64,000 nt of DNA from NCBI RefSeq assembly GCF_954871325.1, contig NC_088777.1, positions 49,205,366 to 49,269,365 of the forward strand, read 5' to 3'. The position numbers and the translations under genes are program-made. This document shows, one piece after another, positions 17,261 to 29,991 of the stretch. Every line of letters starts with the position of its first letter. Positions within the stretch are counted from its first letter, which is position 1. Origin of the DNA: Gordionus sp. m RMFG-2023. Lineage: Eukaryota; Nematomorpha; Gordioida; Chordodea; Parachordodidae. The notes beneath the pieces are model-generated. The model saw only the letters and a list, made by a program, of their open reading frames with translations, was not told the DNA's origin and searched no databases.

Positions 17261-17739
17261 TAGTGTTGTTTAAACGGCTCGATTTGAGCCGATTTTCAAA
17301 AATGGCTAACTCAATATTTTAGCTAGAATTATTAGAAAATGCCTTAATAAATTGGACAACTGTCTACTTTTAAAAGTGGGAAGATCTTTAATTTTTTAAC
17401 CATTTGCACATGATATAAGCTTAGATATTTCGTTAACAGATGTTCAAACCTTTGTGCCATCTACGAGAAAAATCTGAAGGCTTTGCATAATATTATGTTT
17501 TGGATAAAATATTGAGTTAGCCGTTTTTAAAAACCGGCGAGTCGATTTTTAAAAACGGATAACTCACTATTCTATCTAAGGAAACATCTTACAAGCCTGA
17601 GGATTTTACTCATAGGGGATACATAGGTTTGGACATCTACTAGCAAAATCACGAGGCTTAGAAAATATTTTTCTTGCTAAAATATTGAGTTAGCCGTTTT
17701 TTTAAAAATAGGCTTAAATTGAGCCATTTGATAACACTA
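17261..17739. mobile_element. MITE dimer, TAGTGTTGTTAAACGG family (copy 2)
   Basis: 479 bp, about twice the family's usual length, with a perfect 8-bp duplication (gttaatac) only at the outer ends. Internally, near 17518-17572, the right end of one unit ('gagttagccgtttttaaaaa') abuts the start of a second ('gatttttaaaaacggataac'), so two units are joined head-to-tail. The single outer duplication indicates the dimer moved as one unit. Confidence 0.8.
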
Positions 17740-18106
17740 GTTAATACCTCCAGGGCTATATTATAATATTTTAAAATGGCGATGTTTTCATAGCAATTTT
17801 TTAAGTTTCTACTAATTTTATATTACTTATAATCATTTTTTTTTGGATGGGCATTGTTTAATGGGTTTATTATTTATATAAAAAATAATGAATTTGATGA
17901 AATATCTTTTTTTTTCCAATAAATAAATATGTTTTCCAAACAAAATTGATACATAAAAAAATTTTTTTTTTTTAATGTTTTTAAAAATCATTGGAATAAT
18001 GAAAAGGGCCAAGTAAAATAATTGTAAAGAAAATAAAATTGAAATGTTTTAACTAAATAATAACAATTTTAAAAAATCATTACGATAATTTAATGGAAGA
18101 TAGAAA

Positions 18107-18333
18107 TAGTGTTGTTAAATGGCTCGTTTTGAGCCTATTTTTTAAAAACGGCTAACTCAATATTTTATCCAGAAAAATATTACGTAAGCATGAAGATTTT
18201 GTTTCATAGAAGGAACAAAGGTCTATACATCTATTATCGAAATCTCGAGACTTAGACAATATTTTTATGGCTAAAATATTGAGTTAGTCGTTTTTAAAAA
18301 TAGGTTTAAAACGAGCCGTTTAACAAAACACTA
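18107..18333. mobile_element. MITE, TAGTGTTGTTAAACGG family (copy 3)
   Basis: 227 bp with inverted ends TAGTGTTGTTAAATGG/…CACTA and a perfect 8-bp target duplication, gatagaaa. Non-coding. Confidence 0.85.
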
Positions 18334-19794
18334 GATAGAAAGTTCAATGTTTTTAACCATATAAACATATATATATCTTATTTTTGTAAATAAGGTTCCC
18401 CCTCCCCCTTCATAAAATTCTTAGATAAAAAAATAATTATTTTTTTTATGCAGCGAATCGAGATTTTGATCAAGCTCGATTTTTGCTTATTACGCTTCTT
18501 CTTCATTAATATTAAGGGTAAATGTTACTTTAGTATACCTATGGATCTCCGAATAACGACTAATATGAGCCCAAAGGCGGTGCCGAACAGCATTTAAGCG
18601 GTCATTGGGGCTAATCGTCATACCCATTGTCTACATACATTAATTTTCCGCTTTCTGCCACCATTTAATCGAAAGATATTGAAGAGTGGGGGGGGGGGAT
18701 ACTTAACTATTTGATTATTCCTTTCCCATACATAACATTTAACATATAGTTGACCCGTCTAGCCTGGGATGGGGCAAGAGAAATCTTCCCTAAAAATTTG
18801 TTTGTTCTCGTAAATATAGTTTAAATCAAAGGTGTACAAAAAAATCTGATATGGCCCAAAAGGTCCGCAATAGGTGATCTTATAGTTCTCCAATAAAATT
18901 ATAGGGAAACTCCAACCTAATAATGACCCCCTCCTCCCTTGGCAAAACCCTGGCTTCGCCTATATTGACTGTTAACCGAACTTTTAATAATGGAAATTTT
19001 TGGAGATTTTTTTTTGCACTCTCCCTTACCGAACCCGATTTTATTCAATTGCCTTATAAAAATAAAGGGAAAAAAATAATTTTTTTGCCTTAACCCGGGA
19101 CTCAAACCGGATGTCAAATTTTAGGGTTTACGGACCCCTACGCTTACCTTATCTTCCTTCCTCAGTTTTATTTCGCCTTTTGCGTACATGTTAATCGGTA
19201 AATTTAAAATAGATTTGTTTGGATTTTTTAATTTATGTTTTATACCGATTTGTATAAATTAAATGTTAAAAAAAAATAAATATATATTACCTTTAGCATC
19301 ATAGCGTCAAATCGATTTAATGACAAATGACTCTAATACAAATAGTACCTTTTCCCACCGGCTTTCCCCCCTAAACATATCTGCCTGCCTTTTATAATAT
19401 ATATCTTATAAATAAATACTTTTTATATAAGAAAAGATAAATAATAAGAAAATTTCATTGATTTTTATTTTTCAGTGATTTTATATTTTCAAATTTTAAA
19501 AAGCTAAAAAAAAAATAGATAAGTAGTTAGTTTGTAATTATTGTTATTATTATCATAATCTAAAACATGCCAACCATATGTGTAGGCGTAGAATTATTAT
19601 TATATTTTTGTCGAAATTTTGCTTTAAAAAAAGTTGTGATTGCTTTCAATTTCCAGCTTAAATTTTCAAATTTTATTTTGGTGAAATCGAATCTGTTAAA
19701 TAACATAAAATATGTATGCTTTTTTGTTTAGATAGAATAACAGTTATTATGGAAAAAAAATTTTTTTTATTAAGTAGAAGGGATGGATGTGCAG
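18334..19794. other. Unassigned DNA
   Basis: No gene supported. Around 18400-18800 the sequence is less AT-rich and contains a G run (18689-18698). Around 18925-18962 a C-rich 'ggcttcgcctat' string resembles a transposon end. Confidence 0.5.
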
Positions 19795-19983
19795 TAGTGT
19801 TGTTAAAAGACTCATTGAGCCTTAAAAACGGCTAACTCAATACTTCATCCAGAGAAATATTACCCAAACCTGAAGATTTTGCTCATAGAAGGAACAAAGG
19901 TCTAGACATATGTTATCGAAATCTTGAGTCTTGCTAAAATATTTTTTAAAAATAGACTCAAAACGAGCCGGTTAACAACACAA
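19795..19983. mobile_element. MITE, TAGTGTTGTTAAACGG family (copy 4)
   Basis: 189 bp, shortened internally, with a perfect 8-bp duplication atgtgcag. The terminal regions 'ccttaaaaacggctaactca' and 'gactcaaaacgagccg' identify the family. Confidence 0.8.
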
Positions 19984-21850
19984 ATGTGCAGCACTACCTA
20001 TTTGTGATTTTGAGTTTTATAGTTTTGCGAACGGTAGGTAAACCACGAAACGCGAAAAGTGATACCCTGAATTCAAAGTTAGCACGATTTCGTGGCTAAG
20101 TACAGAAAATATGCTGTGTTTTTTAAATTATTCACCGTGAATTCTCGGCTAACCGTGAATTGTGGGTTTCACGATTTTCTTGAATTATCCGCAATCCAGG
20201 TGAGTTGCAACCAGTTTTGTTAGGTTTACAAAAAAAATTGAATTTTCATACCGGGAGGGTGGAGGGATGCGCCTATAAACTTTCTTCTTTTGCAGGAGCT
20301 TTTGACTAGATCTAAAACGGACTTTTTTTTCTCTAAAATATATTGATGGGTATTGACGATGTCATTATCCGGTTATGGTAATCCATCGACAAATACTGCA
20401 GATAGAAACCCTGAAATCCCTGTTTCCCAACCTCATAGGATTCTCCATCCTAAGCTTACCATTCTTTTCAGGTACTAATGTGTTGGTGGCCATTAATTTC
20501 ATGAGTAATGAATCCAAAATGATAGATCTTGTTTTTAAAAATAAATAAAACAAAAATTTGTTTTTTAAACGGATCCCTATCAGATATTTTTAATCGTTTT
20601 AAGGTTATTGACAGGGTGTCAATCTCACTTTTTAGGATCCCCGTTAAATTATCGCTATTATGATAGCAAGCCTAAAGAAAGCAATTTTTTTTATTGACTA
20701 AATTTGAATCTATATTGCCTGTCCATCAATCTTTATATTGAGTAAAGAAATGGCTATGCCTTCCTAAAAATTTTCAGGGCCTCAGCTTCATTTTTAAACT
20801 TTTCTTTAAAATTATAAACTTCCTTGAAGTCATTTTATTTTTCCAATTTTATTTATGGGATTGCGAAATTTCGACCAAACAATGTGGTTTATTCACACAG
20901 TCCTCGATACAAAGAGACATTCTTAACCCTGATAAGGTATTAATCCATCATTGAAGACGCATCAATCTTCAAAACTTGGGGAAAAACTCTGTCCATGAAT
21001 GACTTGAAACTGTCCTTAGTGCCAATCTTCGTCCTTGGGCGGCTAAGGTGTCTAACCTGTTTATATTCTAAAGGATGATTCTGCCATAATCAACAATTTA
21101 GGATTGTCCAATTACCCAAAACTCCTGCAACCCGTTCACTTATCTCTATCTGATATGTGAAGGGACCAGATGGGCCAACAAACATTTCTTGTTTCCCATT
21201 TTAACTCAAACATTGATTCAATTATTAAAGCCTAAAGGACAAATTAATGGGGTATAATGGATCCTCCTTTAAAATGTTACAATCAACTCCAATCACCGTG
21301 CTCTGAAGAAACTATCTTAGTTTCCTCGGATCTCACTGAGGACCTCTTTTCTTATGTTTTTTATATAGTTTTTTTATTAGTTTTTTATATTTATCTTGTT
21401 TTTTAAATTGTTTACATGTTTTTTTAACATAATATTTGAATATAGTAAATTTATTATATTATTCATATTTTTTTATAATATATTTTTTGATAATAAAAGG
21501 AAAATATTTCATAAAAAAAACCACCTGAATTTTTTTTTGTTAAAAAAATTCAATAAATCGTTAATTGCATTTAAATGGTTAGTTTATGACGAACGAATCC
21601 ATTAAAGAAAAACAATTAAAAACCTGGTATGTAAAAATGAAAAAAAATGATTATATTTTTCCTATTTTCTATTTGGTAAACCGAAAAGGAAAAAATTATT
21701 GCAACACAAATTAGACAATAGTTAATATTTTGAAAAATAATTATTTTTAAATAAAAAATATGGAAGATTTTGTGTAGATTTGTGGAAATCATGAAGTAAA
21801 GATAGATTTTGTTATGCAGACATTTTTTTTATATATATTGTGGTAGCCAC
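19984..21850. other. Unassigned DNA with a less AT-rich block
   Basis: About 20230-21340 is more balanced in base composition than its surroundings and reads like decayed coding sequence, with many short open pieces on both strands. I could not match it to a family, and no frame stays open beyond about 60 codons. The rest is AT-rich. Confidence 0.4.
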
Positions 21851-23190
21851 CAGAATTGTTAAAATAGCGCGCTACACTCTATCCTTTTTTTTGGTAGCGA
21901 TAGCTAATAGCGCGCTACTTAGCTACTTTCAAAAAAAATATAATGAATGTAACTATGAACATTAAAATTTAAATATAATATCATAATTAAATTATAGTTT
22001 TTATGATTTATTATATAATTTAGAAATTGATATTATATATTTTTCAATTTGTATTATAAACCTAAATCAATCTGGTGTAAATTATTTAAAATGTAATCGC
22101 AAATGGATATCGAAATCGATGTAAGTAAGTCAGACAATTATGATATTAATGAAATGGAAAGTACCTTGGAATAAAGTATTCTTGATAACAATAATACAAA
22201 TTTTCCATTTCTAAAAATTTGAAAAATATTTTTCAAATTAATGTAAAAACAAAAGGTGGCTACAAATTTATTTGTTTAAAATGTAGAAAAAATTATATAA
22301 ACAAATTTTCATTTTTTGAATTCTAATACTATTTTTATTTTGTAAGAATGTTCATGCCATCAGTTTTTTAAAGAGATAGAAAAACATCTTAATAATTTTG
22401 GTTGATAAAGTCATTGTCGATTTTATAATTGATACACTTCAGCCAACGTCATTGATTGATAACCCATCACTTACCATGATGATTAAAACTCTATCCCCTG
22501 ATACAACAATTTTTTAACGGCAGAAGCTAATGATTAAAATAGCAGATAACTTTGAAGTGATGAAAGATTTTCAAATCGATGATTCTAAAGATCAACGTGA
22601 TATGCTCATGATAAAGCTGAATAGTCTCATTCCAAACAAAGATTCCCTAGTTAGAACCATAAAAAAGACTTTCACTGTTAAATTTTTTGAAATAAAGGAT
22701 ATATACTAATATAATAGAAAATTTCCTTGACGCGTTTTTTAAATCTAAAAATACTCAAATGGCTATTTTTGATAATTTTTCTTATATTAAAAATATGTAT
22801 ATACATAAAATTAAACAATGCCTTGCCCTCAAGTGCTAGTGTTGAGAGATTATTTAGTAAAGCGAAACTTATACTTTCTGATCGTCGCTCTAGACTTGGG
22901 GATGATAGTATAATGATTTTATTATTAAAATGCAACAAAATAAATAAAAAATAAATATTATCATGAATAGTTATTTTTTATTATATCTTTTTTACATAAA
23001 TTTTTTTATAATCAATAACTAACTATTTAAATATTTATAAATGTTGATTTTTATGTATTATATCCTATGCTATACACAATATAAGCAAAAAATAAAACAA
23101 ATTAAAAGTAGCTAATAGCGCGCTACCTTTTTTTGATGGGTAGCGATAGCGGTAGCGCGCTACCTTTAAAAGTAGGGTTTAACAACTCTG
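21851..23190 (+). mobile_element. hAT transposon, internally deleted
   Basis: A 1340-bp element with inverted ends CAGA(A/G)TTGTTAAA and a perfect 8-bp target duplication, gtagccac. Subterminal repeats of TAGCGCGCTAC occur at both ends (about 21865-21930 and 23112-23165), as in hATs where they bind transposase. Fragments of transposase are encoded on the + strand. The same subterminal motif and coding family occur in the larger hAT at 48978-51131, so these are two members of one family. Confidence 0.9.
22405..22954 (+). pseudogene. hAT transposase remnants, N-terminal piece and dimerisation domain
   Basis: At about 22405-22480, VDKVIVDFIIDTLQPTSLID matches the N-terminal region of the other hAT copy ([20 protein letters not shown]). 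At about 22820-22930, LPSSASVERLFSKAKLILSD followed by RRSRLGDDS is the C-terminal hAT dimerisation domain. The catalytic core between them is missing and the reading frame is interrupted, so the copy cannot make transposase. Confidence 0.85.
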
Positions 23191-23501
23191 GTAGCCACTC
23201 ATTGTGGAAGCACCCATGATCATGATCATAGTTGTAGTTGTATGCTAAGCTAAAATCTACCATATTGACTAGTAAAACCGTCGCCATATTTCTAAAAGTC
23301 GAAATCTAGGAAACTGAAACTCAAATACCAAAACTTTATCACTTTTTTTTTGAAATTTCCGTTTGATACCATTTTCAATTAAAACTTTTTAAAAAAAAAT
23401 CATATTTTTTTAAAATAATATATAAAATGGATATAAGGATAATGATATTTTTAGAATAGTTTTTAAGTTATCAAAATTTAATTGGCCCAATCAACATATA
23501 T

Positions 23502-23885
23502 GTTAGCGTCATTGGGTTTTTTCCGGCATTTTTTTACAACTTTATATCATATTTAGCGGATTTTACCGGAAATATACTCTATCATGTTTGGAATACCCAT
23601 CTTTGGAATTGTAGACAATATTGCTGTTAACCCTTTGAGTCATTTATAATTTGTATAAAAAAAATATTTGGCAAAATCTAATATAAACTATATTTAGTTT
23701 TAAAATTTCATGGAAAAATTGTCTTAAATTTATAAGGGTAGGTATTCCAAACATCATGGAATATATTTTCGGTAAAATTTAGATTTTTTTTAAATTTTTT
23801 TTAAATTTAAAAAAAAACGCGCTCAAAAAAATGATCCAAATTTGAAAAAATAACACTTTGCCGGAAAAAACACATTGACGCTAAC
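23502..23885. mobile_element. MITE, GTTAGCGTCAATGTG family (copy 1)
   Basis: A 384-bp element with inverted ends beginning GTTAGCGTCA(A)T(G)GTGTTTTTTCCGG and closing CCGG...CACATTGACGCTAAC. The interior carries a second inverted pair ('aatatactctatcatgtttg' against 'aaacatcatggaatatattt'). It is flanked by AT-rich 'atat'/'ataa', so the target duplication is unclear. No coding capacity. Related ends occur at 51778, 55177 and 56640. Confidence 0.7.
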
Positions 23886-26800
23886 ATAAACTATTATTTT
23901 CTAAAGATTTGAAGAATAAATCTGTGATTAGATTTTGTAGGTCTAGTCAGGCCAAATAGGAAGTTAGGGGAAGAATCCTAGATTAATATTTTTTTCTTTC
24001 TACAAATCTCCTTCAGTCCAATCATTTTGAAACCCTGATTAACGGCTCACAGTAGTGATCCGAGCCTAATTTTTCGAAACCCGGTCCAGCCCGAAAATGT
24101 TCCTACCCGAACCCGAACGTTCGAAAAGCCCGACCCGATATAAAAATTAATTTGTGAGATCCAGTCAAAAATATAATTAATTTTTAAAAACAAAATCTTT
24201 TTTATAATTAATATATTAATTATTTATCAAGCCTTTGACAGAATTTCTTCTTTTTTTTTCGTATTAATAAATAATTAAAATGTAACATTTATTATTTACA
24301 AAATATTTTTACATATTTTTAGATCCCACTTCTTTTATTAATCTTTTTTTTTAGGTTGTAACCTAAATATCCTAAAATTTTAATTAAATTTTCTAAAAAC
24401 TTAATGAAAAAAAGAAAGAGAAATAAGTCATTTTTTAATGTATAAAAAAAATTAAACAGTGGTGGGTCTGTAAGCATTTTTTTATCGAATTTACCAAAGC
24501 TCATTAAATTTATATTCAAGAGAAAATTAATCAAATTTAATAAATTTCAGATTAAAATTTATAATATTTAGGGGAAAAAAGGTATGTAATATTTTTCAAT
24601 TTTATAATAAGGGATGTGGTAATGAAAATAATTTGGTAGAAATAAAAATTTTTTATTTCTACCAAAATTTTTTTAATATTTTTAATGGAAGATTTTGGAA
24701 ATTTTGAGGTTTTTTTAAATATATTTAGGTCATAGCTTTTTGAAGTTTTTAGAAATTTATTCTAGGGTTTCTCGTAATTAGTTTCTAGAATCGGAGGTTT
24801 AGATTTATATCTATTAAAATCTTATATCTCTGACTTTATTTTGCTCATCATGATTCATAAACAACGACATGATATTTGCCTTTATCACTCCCAAAGATAA
24901 CCTATTAAAACGGCTTGGATTGCTTAAAAATCGTTGGCCTTTGCCCAGAAACTGTTTTCACGGTCTTAACATGACCCAATCAAGTTTTGATGAACCCTTG
25001 ATTAAAATTTTTTTTTTAAATACTCTCAATCAAATCTCACTTTATAATATATTCAGACCATTATAAAATACTGATTTAATTTAGTTTATTATGAATATAG
25101 GTAAATTCAGAATGCGCCATTAAATAGAAAACATAAAGAATTGGTAAAAATTTTAATGAGAGTAATAATTTAACAATTAATGAATAAATTACTAAAATAT
25201 CTAAAGTGTTTCTAATATATTAAATATATTTTTTTATGTAATAACTTGCTTACAACCCCCCCCCCATACTGTTCTAATTTAATTTTATTATAATAATTAT
25301 AACAATATACAAAAAAAAATATATGATTTGTTTTTGAAAGGAATTAAGTCATATTCGTGAACAAAATCAATATACTGCCAGAATTTTTTTTTTTTAAATA
25401 ATCGATTATTGATAGTAGCCTATCTGTCTAATCAATAATTCACAATTTTACTAATATTTACCAATGGAATAAATTTATTATTTTGAGAAACCTTAAAAAA
25501 AATATATACATTTCTTGGGGTGGAACAGAGATAAACAAGGGAAAAGGGGATAATGTTTTTTTTTCTCTCATAGTTCTTATTAGAGATCTGCAAATGTAGG
25601 CTTCTGGCCGGGTCTTGGCCTTATTTTTTAAAAAGAAATCGGGTTCGGACTGGGTCGGGCCTTGGAATTTTTTTAAAATATATCTAAATTTATCAATTAT
25701 AAATTTTTAATGTAAAAAAAAAATATTTGATATTATTTATAGAAACTAGACGCCGTATAAAAACATATATCTTTTTATTTTGAGTAATTATAAAAAATTA
25801 ATTTATATATTTAAATAAATCCGGGCCGGGCCGGCAAAATATTTTTAATAGGCTCGATGCAGTATCAACTAAGGCCTTTAGAATTTTTGAAATGATTTAG
25901 TTTGTCTAGTTAATCTTTAGAAAAAAAGGCAAAAAAAATTATAAAACATCTTCATTCAAAACCATTAATCAATATTATTCGTAAATAAATGTTAACTAAT
26001 ATTTATTTTGATTCTCTTCGACTAATATGTGAATCGTAAAACATTATTACCGATGGCAAATACAAAATTTAATGCTCCGATAAATTTTTTCACTTTATAA
26101 AATCGAAAATAATTTTTATAATATTTTTTTTTTAAAAAAATATATTAATCCTATCACGAAAAATTACTTATAATTTATTTATAGGAATAATAATAATCTC
26201 GTGAAAAGTTTTAAACATTTTTATTCAACTTCTCAAATTAAATAAATTTATAAAAATAATAATTTATTGATTATATTTTTTTTAATATCATAATCCAAAT
26301 GAAATTCCAACCCAGTCCGCTAAAACGGTCTAGGCCGATCTAGGCATATGACAGACATGAATTCTCTTTATATGAAATTACTATTCTTTATTTTGAATAT
26401 AAATCGCATCCCACTCTCTTGTGGTCTGAAGGCACAATTTCTAAATGTTTTTTCTCTCAAAAACATCCTTATAGTACACACAAATTGAACGGTTACAAAA
26501 AATTACGCATCCCTTGTTTAAATTGAGGTTGAATTTTTATTAATATCGTAGCAATATTTTAAATAAGTTCTAAAAAAGGATTTGTCTTTAAAAATTATAT
26601 TATCGTCTGCCTTCTTATTTCTTAAATTTCTAAATATTCCTTTTTAGGATTATATGTAAGTTATTTATATTACATTTTTTATATAATATTACAAAGCGAA
26701 GAATGATAAACAAGTAATGAAAAAGCAAAACCTATTTGCGTTTTTATAAATGGTTGCTAACGCTAGACGGTAATTTTACCAATTTGCACGAGGTCATTTT

Positions 26801-28651
26801 GAAATGCATAATCTGCGCTTGCAACGCAGCTTTTGAAACGCTCATTTTGTGCGCACAATTAGCGTTTCGATACTAAATTTGCAATATTTTCAAGGTCGAT
26901 TTCTTTTATTGGTAAAACAATTTTATTTTTTTGAGAATGGGAAAGAGATGGATAGATGAAAAAAGATGAAAAATACATGAGAAGATATTTAATCTTATTT
27001 AAATTGTGATATGATTGAACTTGGAATAAAAATAATGGATATTGTTCGATTGGAGGCAATGGCGGATTGGCCAAAAGACCGAATGCCCATTTTGCCCACG
27101 TCGATATTTAAGGCGGCTAGAAGAAAAAAAAAGTATTTTTTATCACCTGGTAAATCAGAAATATTCTCCTTCATTTGATGAGCAGCGAATCAAAAATTTA
27201 TTCCTTTATTCCATGAAATGTGAATAAGAAATGTAGACACCTATGTTTTGGTGAGAGGGTGATTTAGATTCGGTTATTTGTATAAATCATCGTAGCTCAA
27301 AATATATATTAAATATTTTCAAATAAAATTGAAATCTTAAAAAAAATAATACGATTTATAAATATCGTTCAAATAATTTTTACACAATTGAAAGTACCCA
27401 ATATATACTTGGCTACCATACTCTATAAAATAACGGAAAATGTCTGAAATTACCTCTCGTCAAAATATAGTTATTTCTTATTAACACCTCATAAAATAAA
27501 GGAAATTCCTTATTTACTCGTGATCAAATAAAGGAGAATATTCTGATTCACCTATCATTCTTGATTGGTAATCTTCTAGTCTTTTTATAAGAGGTATTTT
27601 TTATAGCTATAAAAAGCTGATTTTGTTTTGACTCTAAATGTGTACAACATATACAAAATTCAAATTTTATTTGTATCAATGCAATAAAAATTTTAGTAAC
27701 TTAAAAGGATAGCAGAGGGAAATTAGGCGCAGCTAAAATAGCATCATAAAAAATGTAATTGAATAAATATTTTTTCCGTAATATAAAAATTATATAATCT
27801 AAAAGAAAAATGAAAAATTGATTAGGAGATCAAAAAAAAAAATACACTATTGGATGAAAATTTAATAGTTATACAATTTATTTCAAAATTTTATATACCA
27901 AATTGGAATATGCTAATATAGGGTAACCTCTAACCCCTGGTCTCCAAAACAGTTCAGGTTCAAATTTGGGGTCTGGGAGTTGCATAAAAAACGTAGCTTT
28001 TAATTCATAACCAACTCCGAATTAGAATTGGGTCGGGGCAGGATTGGACCCGATACCCAGATTTGATTTAAAATTGACAATAGGGTTATTTAGTGCTCCT
28101 TAAATTTGAATACATTAAAATGATATGAAAGTTGATAACGAAATATAATAGATAGATTGCATATATATATATATATATATCTAGACAGATAAAATTTAAT
28201 ATTCATGACTTATTTCTTTTTGAATATTTATTTTATATTAGATATATTAATTTATAATATATATTATATATAACAATGCATTCCTTTTAAGATTGGATTA
28301 TCATTTGATATATTATGCGGTTTTTATTTTCTTTCAAAATAAAATATTCCATTTTTTTCATATTAGCGTCAAAGTCGAATTTTTGATCGATACGTTTTCT
28401 TATTTGTTTTTTTAAATGTTTTTCATAGTTTTTTATTTTCATTTTCAAATATTTATATTTATAAGTTTTTACTCCAAAGATAAAGATAAGAAAGAATTTT
28501 AATTATACAAATAAAAGATGTAAAAATAAGTATAATTCTTCAATCTTTTTTTGTTATTGTGTAAATCTTATTGTTTATTGGAAAAATTACATATCTTTTA
28601 TTAATAATTCTGTAATAATAATTTATGGTTAAGGTTAAACGGTGAATTGAG
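23886..28651. other. Gene-free interval with GC-rich repeat ends
   Basis: AT-rich DNA without supported genes. Short islands rich in GGGCCGGGC/CCCGACCCG lie at about 24055-24140, 25585-25670, 25820-25870 and 26318-26345. They are often bounded by AGAGA(C/T)CTGCA and look like ends of a hAT-type MITE family. The translations at 24869-25066 and 27042-27227 match nothing known to me. Confidence 0.45.
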
Positions 28652-28830
28652 AATCGTGTTGTTAAAAAACCATGATTTGAGTCGATTTTTTAAAACGGTC
28701 CTATTAAGATATTATCTATAATAATAGTATGTAAGCATCAAGATTTGGCTAATAGATGCCCCAAGCATTCCTGCCAGCCATGTGCGAAATCACCAGGCTT
28801 GCATAATGTTATTTTTAGTTATAATCTTAA
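28652..28830. mobile_element. MITE relic, TAGTGTTGTTAAACGG family (copy 5)
   Basis: A degenerate copy. The left end 'gtgttgttaaaaaacc...ttgagtcgatttttt' and the inner 'aggcttgcataatgttattt' are recognisable. The right terminus is missing and there is no target duplication. Confidence 0.55.
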
Positions 28831-29991
28831 TCTGGCTTACAAAGCTAATTGAGAATATATGTGCAAATTTACCTAAAATACGACTCTTATTTTTTTAATT
28901 TTTTTTTGAAATGATGGGTCCTATTCCTAAAAAATTTAGACATTTTATTCAAGCTAGAAAAATGATTGAATATGTCGAATCTTTTTGTATCTTTTTATAA
29001 CCTAATGTTTATAGATTATCTAATTCTATAAGATTTCTAGTTTAAGGCTATAAAGATGAACTACAACCACATAATCCGATTAAACACTATATATTTGATG
29101 TATTTTTTACCTTATAATTTATCTAATTTAAGTGTTGCGTGAATGGTTTTAAGGCGAATAAAGCGTTTTATACGAATGCACAATATTTTTTTTATCGGAG
29201 GTATCCTTTTTAAGGTATTTCTGGAAATATTCCTCACAAATCATTAAAAGTCCACACATTATAGTAAAAAATAAGCAAACGATTATATTAGAGAAAGTAA
29301 TTGATAAAATGTTTATTCACTTATAAAGAAAAGAAATCCTATAAATGTAAATTAATAACAATTACTTTTGATATATCAGTTTTGTTATATGTGCATATTT
29401 TTTGAGGGATAATTATGCATCCTTACGTGTCACCTGGAATGTGTATTATCTTTTTATGGAATCTGAAATTTATGGGGTAGGTATTACCGCGCGCTGAAAT
29501 TCATTTCCGATAAAATTCAGATCTTTGAAATTTAAAAACGCGCCAAAATAAATAATTTCTATAGTTGGAAAAATAGAAAAATAATTTTCTGAGTATGTTT
29601 TTAAATTGAATATCTGATTTTGTCGAAAATGTATTCCAAGTATGTTTCCGTGTTATAAATTTCTCACGATTTGATTATTAAATTTTAATTTATATTTTAA
29701 AAATTATATTGATTTTTACAATTATATATTTTTAAAAGATTCTTGTATTTCATCGGTTAAAGAGCAATTATTTCTACTAAAATTATTGGAGGTCATCGAA
29801 TTACTCTTGGATATTAGTATATTTATTAAAACGTGATAATAACACCGCCTCCCCCCCCCCGCCTTCGATATAATAAAACATGATGATAAACTTTGTGAAT
29901 GCCATAAATTTCCGGCTATAAGACTTAATTACAAACGTCGACCTCTCCATTTTCCGCCTATAGTAAAGCATATCATTACAATAATAATCTA
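28831..29991. other. Upstream flank of the kinase gene
   Basis: No gene seen. About 29473-29600 resembles the inner right half of the GTTAGCGTCAATGTG repeat ('ggggtaggtatt', 'catttccgataaaattcaga'). A C run lies at 29849-29860. The 5' untranslated region and promoter of the kinase should lie here, but no clear TATA or initiator can be singled out in such AT-rich sequence. Confidence 0.4.
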
